A stretch of DNA of 64,000 nt. Origin: Dasyornis broadbenti. Taxonomy: Eukaryota > Chordata > Aves > Passeriformes > Dasyornithidae. The translations under genes were made by a program, and so were the position numbers. The DNA is taken from contig VZRN01006818.1 of assembly GCA_013397935.1 (NCBI GenBank), positions 1,861,615 through 1,925,614 of the forward strand, in the 5' to 3' direction. Positions 48,030 to 61,685 of this stretch are shown here, one piece after another. The notes under the pieces are model-generated. The model had not been told where the DNA came from. It worked only from the letters and a program-made list of their open reading frames with translations, and did not search any database. The stretch's first letter is position 1. The number at the start of each line of letters is the position of its first letter.

Positions 48030-51000
48030 CTATGCCAGCAGCTGCTTTCACTCCTTTGGTTCTAGGCATCACAGTATAGACTATACAAAAAGTAAGCTTC
48101 ACTCCTAAACAAGAAAAGAAATATACATGGCAGAACTGTAATCTTAACTCCCTTGCTCTAGTCTCTGTAAAAGTGATTTATTTAATGATACATTAACATA
48201 AGTTTTTGTGTTGCCCTTGCGTTCTCACACAGGAAGGTCTTTTCCCAAAGGATGTACTTGTGGCCAGGATGTGTAACACACCATTTAGACTTCCTGGTGG
48301 GACATCCCTCCTGGGCTCCATTTCAGGGAGGAGGGGGAGGGTACCTGACCACCTCCCCACCTCCTGTGAAGACTATAGACAAGTTCAAGTTTGAGACCTA
48401 TGTCGTCACTTACTTGTGTGCCTGTTAGTATGGCACCCAGAGTGACAAGGCAACTTGACTGTATTTGGGTGGGAGTGAGGACATGGACCTTCATCCAAAT
48501 ACCCAGGGCCTTAAGATGATCAAGACAGGTGTGGACCATACAGAGGCTGTGTCCATCCCTGTGCCCTCTACCCTCCTTCCCACAGTGAAAAGGATTATTG
48601 GAAAACTTCAGAAGCTGAAACTCATGAGATTTCCTCTGGCACTTTGCCTCTGAGAATGTTTCTACTTATCCACAAAATGATTGAGCTTTAATGAGCTTCT
48701 CATAATTTGTACAAGCACTAACAGTATTTTTCTTTCGTTCCTCTGCCAATAGTTCCTGCATGTTTTTTTTAATTTTCATAAACTGTCTTGTCCAGTGCCA
48801 GAGTTAAACCTCTCACAGATGGAGATGGACAATAATATTAAAATACCTAAGTAATCAAATGTATTACAGCCTGCAACTCTGCTTTAACATTTGGATAGGA
48901 CTGTGTTACTTCATCTTTGATAACATAAAGGTATTCTATTAAAGAAGCTAAAAGAATAAGGCAGAGTGTTCGTTGAATTAATGAAGATTAATAGATCAAG
49001 GGTGTGCAGTGTCATCCTCACTGCAATGTAAAGAATAAGATTATCTAAGTTATGCAGACATTCTACCTTTAATTCAGGCTGTTATTTACAGAAACTTACC
49101 ACCCATATCTCATTAGTTCAATGAAATGGTTTATTTGTGCAGGTCTGTTTTAAAACTAATGAATGATGGGGAATTAGAGAGTTACAGAAGTGATAGCAGG
49201 TATTTAAAAAACATTCAAAGAAAGGGTGAAGAATGTTACCCTCTCAGGAAACAAACATACTTATTGAAGCCTATGGAAATATTTAAAATGATCTAATAAA
49301 GATCAATGAAGAAAAAAATAAGAAAAATAGTAGCATGAAATGAGCACAGGAAAGTAGATTTTAAACAAGGATAGTAGAAAGATAGTATAGAAAGTATAGA
49401 AAGATATACTAATACAAAGCTACATATAAAATTATTGTTTGTCCTGCTCAGCCAGTTTACATATTTGGATGGATGCAAAGTCTTTGCTATATGTTCTTAC
49501 TGCAGAAAGAGGTAAAATGTTCAAACAGAGGAGGCTAAGGTTAGTCCCAGAGGGTAGGGCAGTCAGAGCTAGAACTGTGAGATTTTTTATTTGGGGACCA
49601 AACTTGTATATGGAAACAAGGTTGGGGACTTGTGTATCCAGGCAAGTTTTAAGTTGGCAAGCAGATGGAAAAGATTTGGTTTTTTTCTATATATTGAACT
49701 GGGGCAGGGTATATACTACTCAGATTTTTTAACATATCTTGATATTGCAAGGGAAACATTTCAAACAAAGACTTGCACTATATGCTTCCAAAGTGAAGAG
49801 TGAAAAACAGTTGAGCTGTTTGATTTTTATCCAAATTCTCTCATTTTTCCAGTCAAAGTTTTTTACAAAATTTAAGAATTTTTCAGAAAGTTTTTTAGAC
49901 ACCTAGAGACTGGCTTATTATTATGTAGAAAGAAACTAAAAGCAAACTCCCAAACCTGCCATCAACTTATAACTCAAGCCCCATTTAATTGGATGTTTAA
50001 TAACTGGCACTCACAGGTTGGTTTCCTAGATTGCACAATCATCCGGCTGTGACAGCCTTTCTTTTCAGTTCTGCTCTGGTACAATGCAGCTGAACCCTTC
50101 TGTGACCCCTGAGAATGCCAACAATGGAGATGATCAGTCATTGCACAAACAGCTCTCCAAAGGGTGATCACTTCGTTTCAGGCCTTTCTAGAAAACAATT
50201 CATAGTTTTGCAAGTATTTTAGATTTAACATTTCTTAGTGTGTAGATTAAAAATGTGTTAAGAGCAGCAGTGTGAAACAAATATTATACCAAGTGATGGT
50301 AGTGCTGAACACTGAAAAATAAAGGTCGAACATTGGAAGTTTTGCTACTGAGGCTTCTTCCTCCTCCTCACTCCACCTCCTCCCTCAAAAATATACCAAT
50401 GGGATGGTGCCTTGTGCAAATGAAGCACAATCATGTTTCATGCCAAAATGTTTTAATCGGGTGGTGAGGCTCTGAAGCTGATGTCAGATGCAGCCTGTAC
50501 AGGTCATTAAGCTGCCTGCAAGGGAGGGAAGTAAGTTTATAAGGTCCATTTTGGAACGTGGGTCAGAGGTCCTCCGGTCCTCTAGTTCTTGCTCTAAAGC
50601 CGGAAGTTGCAAGGCTTGTTTGGGTTTTCAGTGAGCTGCTTTAAGGGCTGTTGCTTGTGGCATGGGAAGCAAGTCATTCGTCAGACACTGACAGTGCTGT
50701 TGGCTCCGTTCTCTTCCTGCAGCGATTTGGACAGTATTTTACCTCTTTAGTTGCCTTACAGGAAGGAAACCTATAGAGGTTCCTGAAGTGATACAATTAC
50801 AGCGTGAGCATTTAAAACCATGGGTATGCCTCAGTTTCCTGGGGAGCTGGGAAGAAGTTACAGAGCTCACAAAAATTATTTGGTGTGACTGCAAACCAAT
50901 CAGGGTACTAGACACCCTTTACAGTTCAGTGGAGGTTTGGGCTTAGAACAGTCCCTTTTAGGCAACTGAAAGCAAATATTTTTTACTAAGGCTAAGAGTG

Positions 51001-54000
51001 CTCTGCAGCCAGAATATGTGTTATTTTGGTTGGAATCTCATGAACACATGAAAGGTATAGAGGGAAGACCCAGCAACCTCTGGCATTCCAGTCCTTCCCT
51101 GTTCCTGCAACTTCCATTGTTGGGATGCTGCTAAATCTGCTTTGACCACTCAGAACTTAAGTAAACAGAGATTGTACTTGTGGGGAGTTATGTAGTATTT
51201 AAGAAAAGGTCTGAGTTTATTGAATAGGGTTGGATCTGTACTGGAGTAGCTTGGTGTCAAAGGTTAGATTTTATTATATCTAAGACAGGGTTGGGAACTG
51301 ACATACTGTAGCTTTTGAGCTTTTCTTGATCTGGTTTTTTAAGTGCTCACAGCATGCTCAGGGAATGAAAAGTACAGTGTATTTCAGTCCCTTTAAAAGT
51401 GCATCCTCTGCTACCTGCTCGATGTGAAAAGATATAGCCCAGGTAATTTAAGTTCTAAATTCACATACTTTGTCTTTTGTAATGCTGAGACAGAGGAGAT
51501 CTTTGGAACGGAAGGATTTCAGGCTTATTTGAATTACAAAGGCACTGACCTCAAGCAGCCTTTCAGTCAAATCTGTTGTTTATGTGGTCAGCATATAATC
51601 ATGTTTCTGTGACACTAGTGCACAGATGTAGCGTCAAAGCTGAGTTCAGAGGTTTAGTTTATTCTAACAGTAGAGTTTTAATCAGTCAGTCATCCTTGCA
51701 CTCCTTGCCCTGTATTCTCACCTTCTACCTTATGTTGCCTCCAGTGCTTGTTTAACCTCTCAGTTAACTGATTGAGCTTGTTAGCCCAGAAAAAAAGTTG
51801 AATAATTTTCCTCTGGTTTAGTGAATTAAACTTTCTTCCCACAAATGAATAAGCACCTGAGTTGGTGAGTGACGAAGCAGCAGGACTAAGTCAAGTGAGG
51901 GCAGGGACAGAGAAGGGCAAGAAGCTGATGGATTGTTTCAGCCATCTTATGACACCTTCCCCTACGTCTGCCTTGTAAAGCTTCTCCACTTTTGATACAG
52001 ACTATTAGAAGTTGTTTAGAACAGAACCCTCCCATGCATCTCCATGGGACCTTCTGAGCAGCAGGTTACAGACTGTTCTGCATTGAGTGCATCTTTGGTG
52101 AAAGACAGCCCTATGAAAAAGTTTGCTTCCAGCAAGTAAGCATTTCATGTTCCTTTTGTTTAAAAAACAGGTTTTTGTAATGGAAGATTTCTTACTGAGC
52201 CCTTGTCAGGATTTTGTATTTTGCCTTCTCTGGTGAAAGCGTTTGTGCAACCTTCCTTTAAGAAGGAACCACAAACTCATCTCTCAAACCTAAACAATGT
52301 CTCTGTACAGCTCCTTCCAAGGGCAAATCAAGGCTATGGTTCCTTGACTTCACATTCCCAAGCATACACTGCCTGAGAGGAAGCTGAAACACCCAGTTTG
52401 CTGCTTTTTTAAGTGAAAAAGGAAAGAAAGAAGTAGCATAAGAGAAAGCTAAAGAACAGTAGAAACAAAATGGAAGGGCTGACAATGAGAAGTGGGACAG
52501 GTTGGGTGTAAAAAATATTAAATCAAATTAAAATCTCATTAAAATCTCTACCTCCAGCTACTTTTTCAGCTCAGCTATTCTTGCTTACTGTCTTGGAGTG
52601 GATGATCTTTCTGCTGCCTAACTGCTGTTTTGTTAAGAATTCCTCTTCCATTCAAGACTGCCCTACATGTATCTCCTCTCTTGCTTCCTACTAGAGCTCC
52701 CTTGGCAGAAGTTTTGGTAGTAGGGAACCAAATAAACAATTATGTGTATGAGGTGTTAATCGACTTTGCTTCAGTAAGTTTAGAATACCTTGCAAACTCA
52801 TTTGGCGCTATTTATGCCAGGTTTCAGCAGAGTTTACTTTGGAAGTAAATATTAAAGTGAAATGAGATACAGCGCTCGTTTTGAATATAGAGCATTATTT
52901 TACACCTCGTTAGGTCTATTTTTCCTACTAATACAGCCGTGGCAATTGGACAAGTGAAAGACTGATGGGATGAACAAAAGCAGTGTTCCTTTCCTGAGCA
53001 TGCCAAATCCATTCTGTAAATGTGACATTAAAAAAAATAAAAAGACCCCAAACCACATGGCAGAAGTCAGGCCTGAAAAACCAGGAAAACCTGCACTACA
53101 GCAGTTTGCACAAGCTTCTGCATCTCTTTACGTAATGTTTTCGGACACTAAAAGGACCATTTTTTCATGTGCAGCTGATTTGTTGTTTTATTTAGAAGGT
53201 TTCCTCAAGGAAATACACAAAATAGTATAAATGTGTTTGGATGCTTTTCTGCTTTTGAAAACTTGAAGTTTCTATAAACTTTTGAAAGCACCTTGATCCC
53301 GACACTTAGCAAGGCCTTTATTCATCTCTCTTAAGTAACAACTCTTATGCTTGTTTCGGGCTCTGCTGGTCCCAGCACAAACTTTTGCTGCAACAGTTAT
53401 GGTGGGAGAACTGTCCTGAGCATGTGTCTGAGATACCCTCTGAGAATAAATTATGCAGGGGTGGAAACTTACTGTTGCTCACAGCTTCACACAAGCCGCT
53501 GACCCCATCTCCAAAAGATTTAAGAGTATTTTTTTAGTAGTATCACATAGAGAATAGTTCAAGTTGTATCTCCCATCACTACCTGCATCATGTCTCTGGC
53601 ATCAGCTAAGTGTGAGTAAACCAGCACAAGAAACAAGTCATGATATGTGAACTGTCCCACACAAAAACATGCACAGCTTTCAAAGATGCATCAATACTGT
53701 TGTAGATTTAGTGATTCTCTATTTTGATGTAATAATGACAATGTTATGGCTTTTGAATACCCCTTGGGTTTCTTCCCCTGTGGAATAAGCTTTGCAGTGC
53801 TACCACCCCTTCATATCCTGTTTTCTTTGCCTGCAAGGCTAAGATATAGCTGCTGATATAGGATTTTAAGAGGCTTGGGGGTAACGGAGTGAATTAAACA
53901 TTCCTCTTCCAGCTGCTGCTGTTCACAACACTTTTGACAGTTAAAATACATCACACATTCTCTTGTCTGTTTAATATAAACAATTAGTATTTTAAGTGGA

Positions 54001-56039
54001 GTCCAGAATCAACTCCAAATAGGAGGATCCAGACGGGCAGTTCAGATACAAAACTAAGAAGTGTTCTAAATTTATAGAAAAGCAGTTTGCAGACAATTCA
54101 ACCTATGCCTAATACACTATCTACTGCAGCACATCAGACTGTGGAAGCTGAGAGACCAGTGGCTTGTCTTTTGAGGAAGAAGGTTTCATTTTTCATCTCC
54201 AAATTGTTTCAGCACAACTCTTCATCTGTAATTTTTAGTATGAAATATAAAATGCTGGGGGATAAATCAAAATTAAAATATAGTCTTTTTGTTTTCATAT
54301 AATGAACTCTTTATATAATGTAATATTTTAGTCAACCCAAGACCCATTTTAGAGGAAAGCTTGTTTAGAGAGAATTTTCATTTTTCTTTTTGTCTTTTCT
54401 GGAATGAAGACATTTGAAATCACAGACCTCATTGAAACAAGCAAAAAATCCAGCTTCTCTGTAGGTTTACATCCTTGAAGCTGAGGCAAACCTGAAATAA
54501 CAAAAGGGCTTTAATGCAAACTCGGTTTTAGTATAGAAGCAATATCATGAGAATAGTATCAATCTGTAGTTTTAGGAATTCTAACACGATCGTTGCAAAG
54601 TGCAATTCGCTAAAATTTATTTACTTTCCTAAATGAGAGATTTTTAAATGAAAATGTTATAAACTATAAAAGCTCCTCACTCCTGACAAAAAGCATTTGG
54701 GATGCAATACTATTCAATTGTAAACCCCTTCTTTTTTGAGTCTAGGTATAGCTCCATAGCACAGAGAAGGTAACATTCTGTACAATATTGTTTCACACAG
54801 ATGGTCTTGAAATTCCATTTACGTACAGTTTAGGCCTTTGTGGGCATGAGGATCTCTCTGGAAATGTCTCTTTCAACTTTTCCATGTTAAAATCTAAGCT
54901 TGCACCTCAATATGAAGCTGGACCACTGTAGCTATCATTTAGGACTAAGCCCTCTAGTTACTAGCATGCGTAAAATATCTCATAGGAAACATTCAGCTTC
55001 ACTTCTGCTTGCCAGGGAAAAGCTAAATGTTAGGTTATAAACTTTACATCAATGATTTCCCTTCATTCCTTTGCAATGGTCAGTGGCCAACTGCACTTAG
55101 CCCTGAAGGGTCTACAATAGTGCAAATAATGGATCATAAATAAGCAACTTACCACCTTTTCAAAAGAAAGCCAGATAATTAATTTCTTTTAAATTGAGAC
55201 TTCCTCTAAAATGAGAAAGTCCCCTCAGCTTCTGCAGCCATCAACTCACTTTGCACCTTTAAAGAAAAAAAAAAAGAAGCAGGGCACAGGGAGTAAAACT
55301 GAAAACAGCTTCAGGTTGTTCAATTTCCTGTTTGTTTAAATTTGTCCTTCCCGACATGCAGATTCATCACACTCCTTTCCTGGTGACTACTTCATTAGAT
55401 TAGTTTAGTCAGGTATTCAGAGGGATTTTTATCTTCTGACTCATAAAATTCTTGAATTCCCCCAAGAATTTCCTGTGTCTGACTGGAATTTTATGTCTTT
55501 GTAGTTTTAGCTAGAGTCCTTGAAGAAGCTGCTTTTGAGGTCTTCAAACAGCATATCGGGAGCCAGCTTCGAGCCTGATTCCTGCTTTTCAGGAAAACTG
55601 ATCCATGCCAGCACTTCACCTCTTAAAATTGTAGTCAGAAATTTTTCTTAATATTTTTAAACTTTTCCTTTCTTGACAGTATTTCCCCTTGCTGCCCATG
55701 CCCTTCCCAGGTGTCCACAGTATTTCTGTCCAATTCCAAAAATGCACCCTGGTGTCTCAAAGTGCAGCCTGCACGCTGTCCCATCAGGTTTTCATCACTC
55801 TCTTGCTATAAAGCAGAGAAGCTGAGGTTATAGGTATACTGGGCCATTTAGCCGTTGATGAGAAATGTCTTTGTATATACCTTCCCTGTCTTTTTTTTTA
55901 GTAATTTCTGAGGAGGGTGAGAGCCAGGTTGGGCTGGAGCCCTGGTGTGTGCTTCTTTTGAAGGGTTCAGTGAATTGAAGGTAATGCTTTTTGACACGTG
56001 AGCTCCAGAAATGTACCCAGTGATTGTAGTACCAACTCA

Positions 56040-56660
56040 GCTGCTTGCACAGGGGCTTCGGCTGCTTTCGCTGCCCTCTCGGCGCGGAACGACAGCCCTT
56101 CTCTGCCCTGGGTCACCGGGGCTCGGCGGTACCTATGAATGGCTTTGACAAGGAGGAAAGCCGGCCGAATGGCACCCTGCCTATCTGCCAAAAGTCTGAG
56201 GGGACAAAGTGGAAAGAGCCCTGGTCACCCCTTGCGGTGTCGGTGTCTTGTCTCCTCTCCCGGGTCACGATATTTGACTCCGCAGAATAGCCCTGAAACA
56301 CGGCTGTATGACCACCGCATGTATCTGTCTGTCTGTCTGTCTGTCTAGCCGTGAGGTTGCTTCCCCCGAGTACATTCGCTTATGGAATCGGCAGGTGGAG
56401 ACAAGAACAAGGCCATGCGTTGTGTCGGGCCTCCCGGGCTCCCCCCTCACCGGAGGCGGCAGCCGCCACTGAGAAGCGGCCGGGCGGGCTGGGGGCGGCC
56501 CGGGCCGGGCCTTCCCTGCGGCCGGAGCTTCTCCCCTGGCCGCGCCTTTCCCAGCCCCGGTGCCCTTCCGGCGGCAGCGGGCACGGGCGGTGGGGAGGGG
56601 TACATGTCGTGGGCGGTGGCCCCTGCCTAGCAGTGGGGTTGGAGCGCCAGCACCGCTGGG
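56040..56660. promoter_or_regulatory. Intronic CpG-island-like region
   Basis: GC-rich and CpG-rich, densest at about 56430-56600, with words such as gcggccgggcgggc, ggggcggcccgggccggg and gcgggcacgggcggtgggg, which contain Sp1-type GC boxes. It lies deep in an AT-rich intron, more than 21 kb after the micro-exon. Overlapping open frames on both strands are expected from GC content and match no family I know. It may be an alternative or antisense promoter, a regulatory element, or a GC-rich insertion. It contains a (TCTG)n tract at 56324-56346. Confidence 0.6.
56324..56346. repeat. (TCTG)n short microsatellite
   Basis: Nearly six perfect tetranucleotide copies (23 bases) between gcatgta and agccgtgagg, inside the intronic CpG-rich region. 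Confidence 0.9.
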
Positions 56661-58637
56661 GGGCTGGGACATCAGCATGGCCCAGAGGAGGAAGTCCAGA
56701 GAAACACAAATACTAAGCACCCCTCAGCGTTACAGAAGAGAGTATCCAAAGAGCATCCATAGCTCATGTTGTGAATGGCAGCTGCCGCCGTTAGCCTAGT
56801 GTTGTGGGAAGCACCATATAATGGAGCCAAATCTGCATGACTATGGAGAGTTTTCCTTGAGTTACTTGAATGCCTCTATGACAGGCACTATGCTGCACGT
56901 TCACTGCTTAGGATCTTGCCTCTCCTATTTTCTCCTGTATATGGGCCCATTTCCTTTTGCTGATACTCTCGAAATCTTTTATTTCTCCTCTTGTTTATTG
57001 CAACAGGTTTATTTTCCAAGAAAATTACTCCTTCATACATATTTCTTTACCTGGAGTAGTGTAAAAGAAAACAAGACCCTGAAATGAGTTGGATGTTTAT
57101 AAACCAGTATTATTTGTCTGTGAAAACAGGTAGCAAGTATAATTGACTTCCACTGTGAACATTTGCACTGTGCGTAATTACAAATGCTCATAGCCTCCGT
57201 TGAAAATTGCTTCCATGTCTTGAACACTTCGTGTATGGTACTTTTGTTTTGTTTAAATTATTTATTTGAATAAAAAATATAGTAGAACGCTAATGCAGAA
57301 GAAAAAAGAAGACGTAAAACACGTGGTTACAAAAGGAATAGCACAGGCACAGAAGCGAATAAGAGACATGTGGTGAGACCTGTGCAGCAGCCATATTCAT
57401 GTTAGTGCTTGCTCCGTCTTGGGGAGATTCTGGAGGCAAGCTGGGCTTCCTCCAGGAAAGCATTAAAGGAGAACGGCTCATCATGAGATTGACTTTAACT
57501 ACTTTGCTGTTCTTTCAGTGGACTGTGTCACTGATGACATAGTACGGCTGTGAAAAGGTTTCCTTTGAAAACCTTGAAAGAAAACATGGTGCATAGGAGA
57601 AAGGGCATACTTTGCTTTAGAAACTGTAACAGGAAACAAAACTTGAACATTACAATCAGAAATACTAACTTTTCCATTTCAATATGTACGGTTTTTGGAA
57701 GTTTTCAAAGTACAAAGTTTTCCACTGAAAACTTAAAAGCAAAGGAGTGCGTGTGTGTTTGTGTGTACACACGTATATTGTTTTTGTCAGGGTTTTCTGT
57801 GAAGAAAGGTCTTTATTTTCTAGTAAGCATTATTACCTACCTCCTTTTGTTTACATAAGAGGTTGTTAAAAAGATTTAAACCTCCCCCCAAACCAACAGC
57901 AACTCCAAACAATCTAACCGTGCAAATCATTAATCTTTGCTCTTCTTTTAGGATTTTATGTAGTGCTTGTAGCTTTTGCATTCTTTTATGCGTGCAGCAT
58001 AGTGTTCAACTGTGTGTTGCAGAGACTGTCTTAGGCAGGGGGTAATGTAATGTAAAGTTACCGTGAGGCCTAGGGTGGCAGAAGTACCTCAGAAGTCTGC
58101 ATAAAACTGCAGTGAGTAGATCCTGCACTTCCATGAGAAGCAGGGCCTCACAGCTAGGTTCCTTGCAGGACTTGATGAGCCTGTAGTTCGTGGTGAGATG
58201 TTCCTGCAGTGGGGTAAAAATCCTGCTCTAGAAAGATATCAATCTTCAGGACAAGCTTGGTGGATAAGCTGTAATATTAGGCAAAAAGAGGGTTTTGCTC
58301 TCCACTTCATCATGGCATGAGAAGCCATACTCCACCTCTCCGTATTCTCCACCTGCAGAGTCTTGTCCTGTGGCCAAATGACCCTTACAGACCTGGTGGT
58401 CTGAAGCTCTGTCTTCATCCTGCTTTCAGTGCTCTATTCTGTCAACCTTTGGCAGACACTGCCATCAGCTAACTGCCCCAGTTTTTGCCTCAGTCCTGAC
58501 AAAAGCTTTCCTTTATGGCCAAGTAAATTATGTCCATTTTTAGTTGTGACCAAGTTCCCTCACCTAGGCATCTCATTTAATATTTAAAGTAAATAGAAGA
58601 AAGGGAGTATTTGTCTTTTTTGTTATTGTTTGGGGGG

Positions 58638-58684
58638 TTGTTTGTTTGTTTGTTTGTTTGTTTGTTTGTTTGTTTGTTTGTTTG
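58638..58684. repeat. (TTTG)n microsatellite
   Basis: About twelve uninterrupted TTTG copies following a short G-run (tggggggttg). A simple repeat in the MSRB3 intron. Confidence 0.95.
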
Positions 58685-61635
58685 AATTAGTGTGGTAACT
58701 CTTTTCCTTGTTTCAGAACTTTACAGCTGAGATGAGAACCTATTTGTCCAGAGAAATGAGGAGGGTTCTTGTCTGCTAAAGCACTCAGTACTAGAGGCGC
58801 TATAAAAGGAGGTTCAATAGACAGAATATAGCTCCAAAAGGAAGACAGTACAGGCTTTGGGTTTTTTGGAATTAAAATTAATTCAGTCACCTCTGTAGTT
58901 TCAGTTTAAGTGTGCAGTTGAGTTGTGGCTGTTCTTTACAAACTTTATTTCCCAGACATGCATAACAATACTAAAAGGAAAATATTTCAACAAACAAATA
59001 GGGGATGTTCATCACTTGAAAGACCCCATGACAAATTTTTCAAATATGTATTTAATCTGTGACTGCTGTTCATTTCAGTGCCAGATGTCGATTATTACAA
59101 GGTTGCATTTGCTGTTTTTTTTTTAACTTTCTCTGTGAACATACTGCATTAGGATTCCAATTTTGTCAAATCACTTCCATCGTAAGGCCTGCCAGCTCTA
59201 CTGCTATCCTGATTCACTCACCCTATATGAAATCTTTAGCTATTTTAGTGAGTTGCACAGAAAACTCATTGGTATACCAATTGCAAGATATTTTGCAATA
59301 TATACATTTGTTTTACCAATACTACTTTTGGAGGGAAAACAAAAACAACTATTCAAAGTTGAATGCATTGGACTGGGGTTATTAGGTCAACAGTAAATTT
59401 TAAAAACTATTTGAGACATTTCTTGATGGCATTTTAAAATTATAGCTTAAGGTTACACTGCTTCACACAGTTCTGTTTGGCTCCTTTGATGCTGAAGATC
59501 TACAGCTGACTTATGTGTAAGATATACTTTTAAAAACATTAGCCATGATTTAAAGTAACAAGAGACACTGTTCAGATGAGGGGAGAAACCCGTCCTTTGG
59601 GAGGAAGTGAGTTAGGTTCAGTAGTTTTGTTGAACCTGAAGCAAGAAAGAAACCATTAGTAACTCAATCTTTGTAAGAAGACTTGAGGAAGATCCCAGCT
59701 CCTGCCTACCTGTAGATTTTAGCAGCAGCTACATTCAAGATGTCAGGAATATTACAGAGAAAGGCTCTAAAAGAGCCAGCTTATATTTATCAGTATTTTA
59801 GAGCACAGTGAAAGCCCTAAGGAAGCAGCTAGGGCAAGAGCAGTATTGTGATACAGTTATTAATTGCTAAAAAGAGTAGGCCCCATGCTTTTATTGCTCA
59901 CGAAATGTCAGGGGCACTCTTGTTCTGAAAAATTCAGATATCAAATGAAATTGTAGATGCTACGTTTCAGATCTCCCTTAACAAGGATTTTAAACAAATA
60001 TAACCTCCTCCCACTAACAAAGAAATAAATCTGGATTGCATATGTTGTTTCATGGTAAGTTGTTTGGATGCTCAGAGTGCTGTAGTGGAAGAAAACAAAT
60101 ACCACCTTTATTCATGGCTTTCACTTTTTTTTATTTCCCAAGTGAGAAACATAAAGGAAAGAACAGATGACGATTGTCTCATAAAAGCTGCTGTTGGAAG
60201 TTCAGTTGTTTTGAAAAATTCCCTTCCCACACTGTTCTGCCAGCATGGTATTTCCCTGCTGCAATAGCCCAATTTTGCTGTTAGAGACAGGTAGTGTTCG
60301 AGAGAAGCTATCTCTTTAATTTTTCTTCCAGAATGAAGCTTTGTTTTGTCTTTGTGTTGTTCCCTTCAAGCCCAGTCTAGCTACCACTCTGATGCTCTTT
60401 TGGCATGATCTGCTGAAAAACAGTACCATGTTGTCCTTCTTGTATCTGAATGATGCGTGAAAGGAACTGCCTTTTTTTTTTTCCCCATTGGAATACATAT
60501 CTAACGTAAAGCTGTTTCCTGGTGAACAAGAGTCTTTCAGTGCCTGATTCTGTTTCTAGCTACATTTAGGCAAATTACATGAACCTCCACAGAAAGTAGA
60601 GTTACCTGGTGGTAAAATAATTTTAAGTATGAATATGCATTATTCATTCATCATCATGGAGATATTATGAAAAATAACCCAGGATGTTCTGTTCTAGCCA
60701 AAAAAAAGCCCTATATCTGTACAGGCATCCTACATAATAGCAACATGTCACTTTGTAGTTCTACATTAAACTTTTATGTGAGAAGTTACAGCTGTGGATG
60801 CCTGTGTCTTTCAGATTCTGTTTCAATAAACCTTTGAGAAAGAAAAAAGTGAATGCCATTCAGCTTTACAGCAGTTTCAAAGCAGAAGCTTTATTACCTT
60901 TTTTTAAATCCTAATACGCTTTATGTTTTTACACAGACATGGTTTCTCAGTGAAGATAAATGATGAGACTCTACCTTAAAAAGCCTTTGGGTTTTCATTA
61001 ATCCGCATTAGGTTAAAAGGGAATCAGAATTCTAAAAATACAGCACATCAGAGAAGCAAGGTATTTTTCAGGTCAAGGTCCTCTTTTCCATCTGTTGCCA
61101 TTTGGTAGTTCTAACATCTTCCATCTCCCCCTACTTCTCCATCTGTAAATAACTCACTGAAGTAAATGCTTGGAATAATTACAGCAAAGAATGATAAAAT
61201 GCAGGTTGAATTTAATCTCTTTGGGATCTAAAATGAAAAACAACTACAGACATCACAGTTACTGAAAAACTGGAGGTCTCCAGTCAGCAGGTGTATGAAA
61301 TGGGAATAATGTCAGAGCATTACATGCTTAGGGATTGCAACTGTGCTGTTCAAAAAAATGTCAAAAGGCGTATTAGTTCAGGATAGGGGAAAAAATAGCC
61401 TAGCAGGGCTGATTTTCAAAAACAGCCTGCCGTTTTGCTTCTGCAAATAATTATAGACGCACATTCTAACGGTTAGATTTCTAAATGGTTGCATCCATCT
61501 ACTAGGAAGCTGGAGATCTAACTACAATAAATGTGTGCAAACTTACAAAATTGGAAGGAGGTTTGAGATGCTTCTAAAATTGATCAATCAATCAGCAGCT
61601 GGACTGCTTTCCAAAAGCTTATGGGAACAAAATGT

Positions 61636-61685
61636 TTTGGTTTGGTTTTTTTTCTGTTGTTGTTTGTTTTTTGTTTTTTTTTTTG
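61636..61685. repeat. T/G-rich low-complexity tract
   Basis: A T-rich tract with scattered G (ggtttggttttttttctg, then mostly T). No element body is recognised beside it. Confidence 0.7.

Noticed and set aside
56265..56720. Overlapping 110-150 codon frames on both strands in the intronic CpG-rich region
   Set aside because: Long open frames on several frames at once are expected in GC-rich DNA. There is no recognisable domain and no splice or phase logic.
60169..60190. Acidic-coding stretch (acagatgacgattg) tested as the TDDFSYG exon of MSRB3
   Set aside because: The following codons do not encode Phe-Ser-Tyr-Gly-Met, and no splice acceptor or flanking MSRB3 residues are present.
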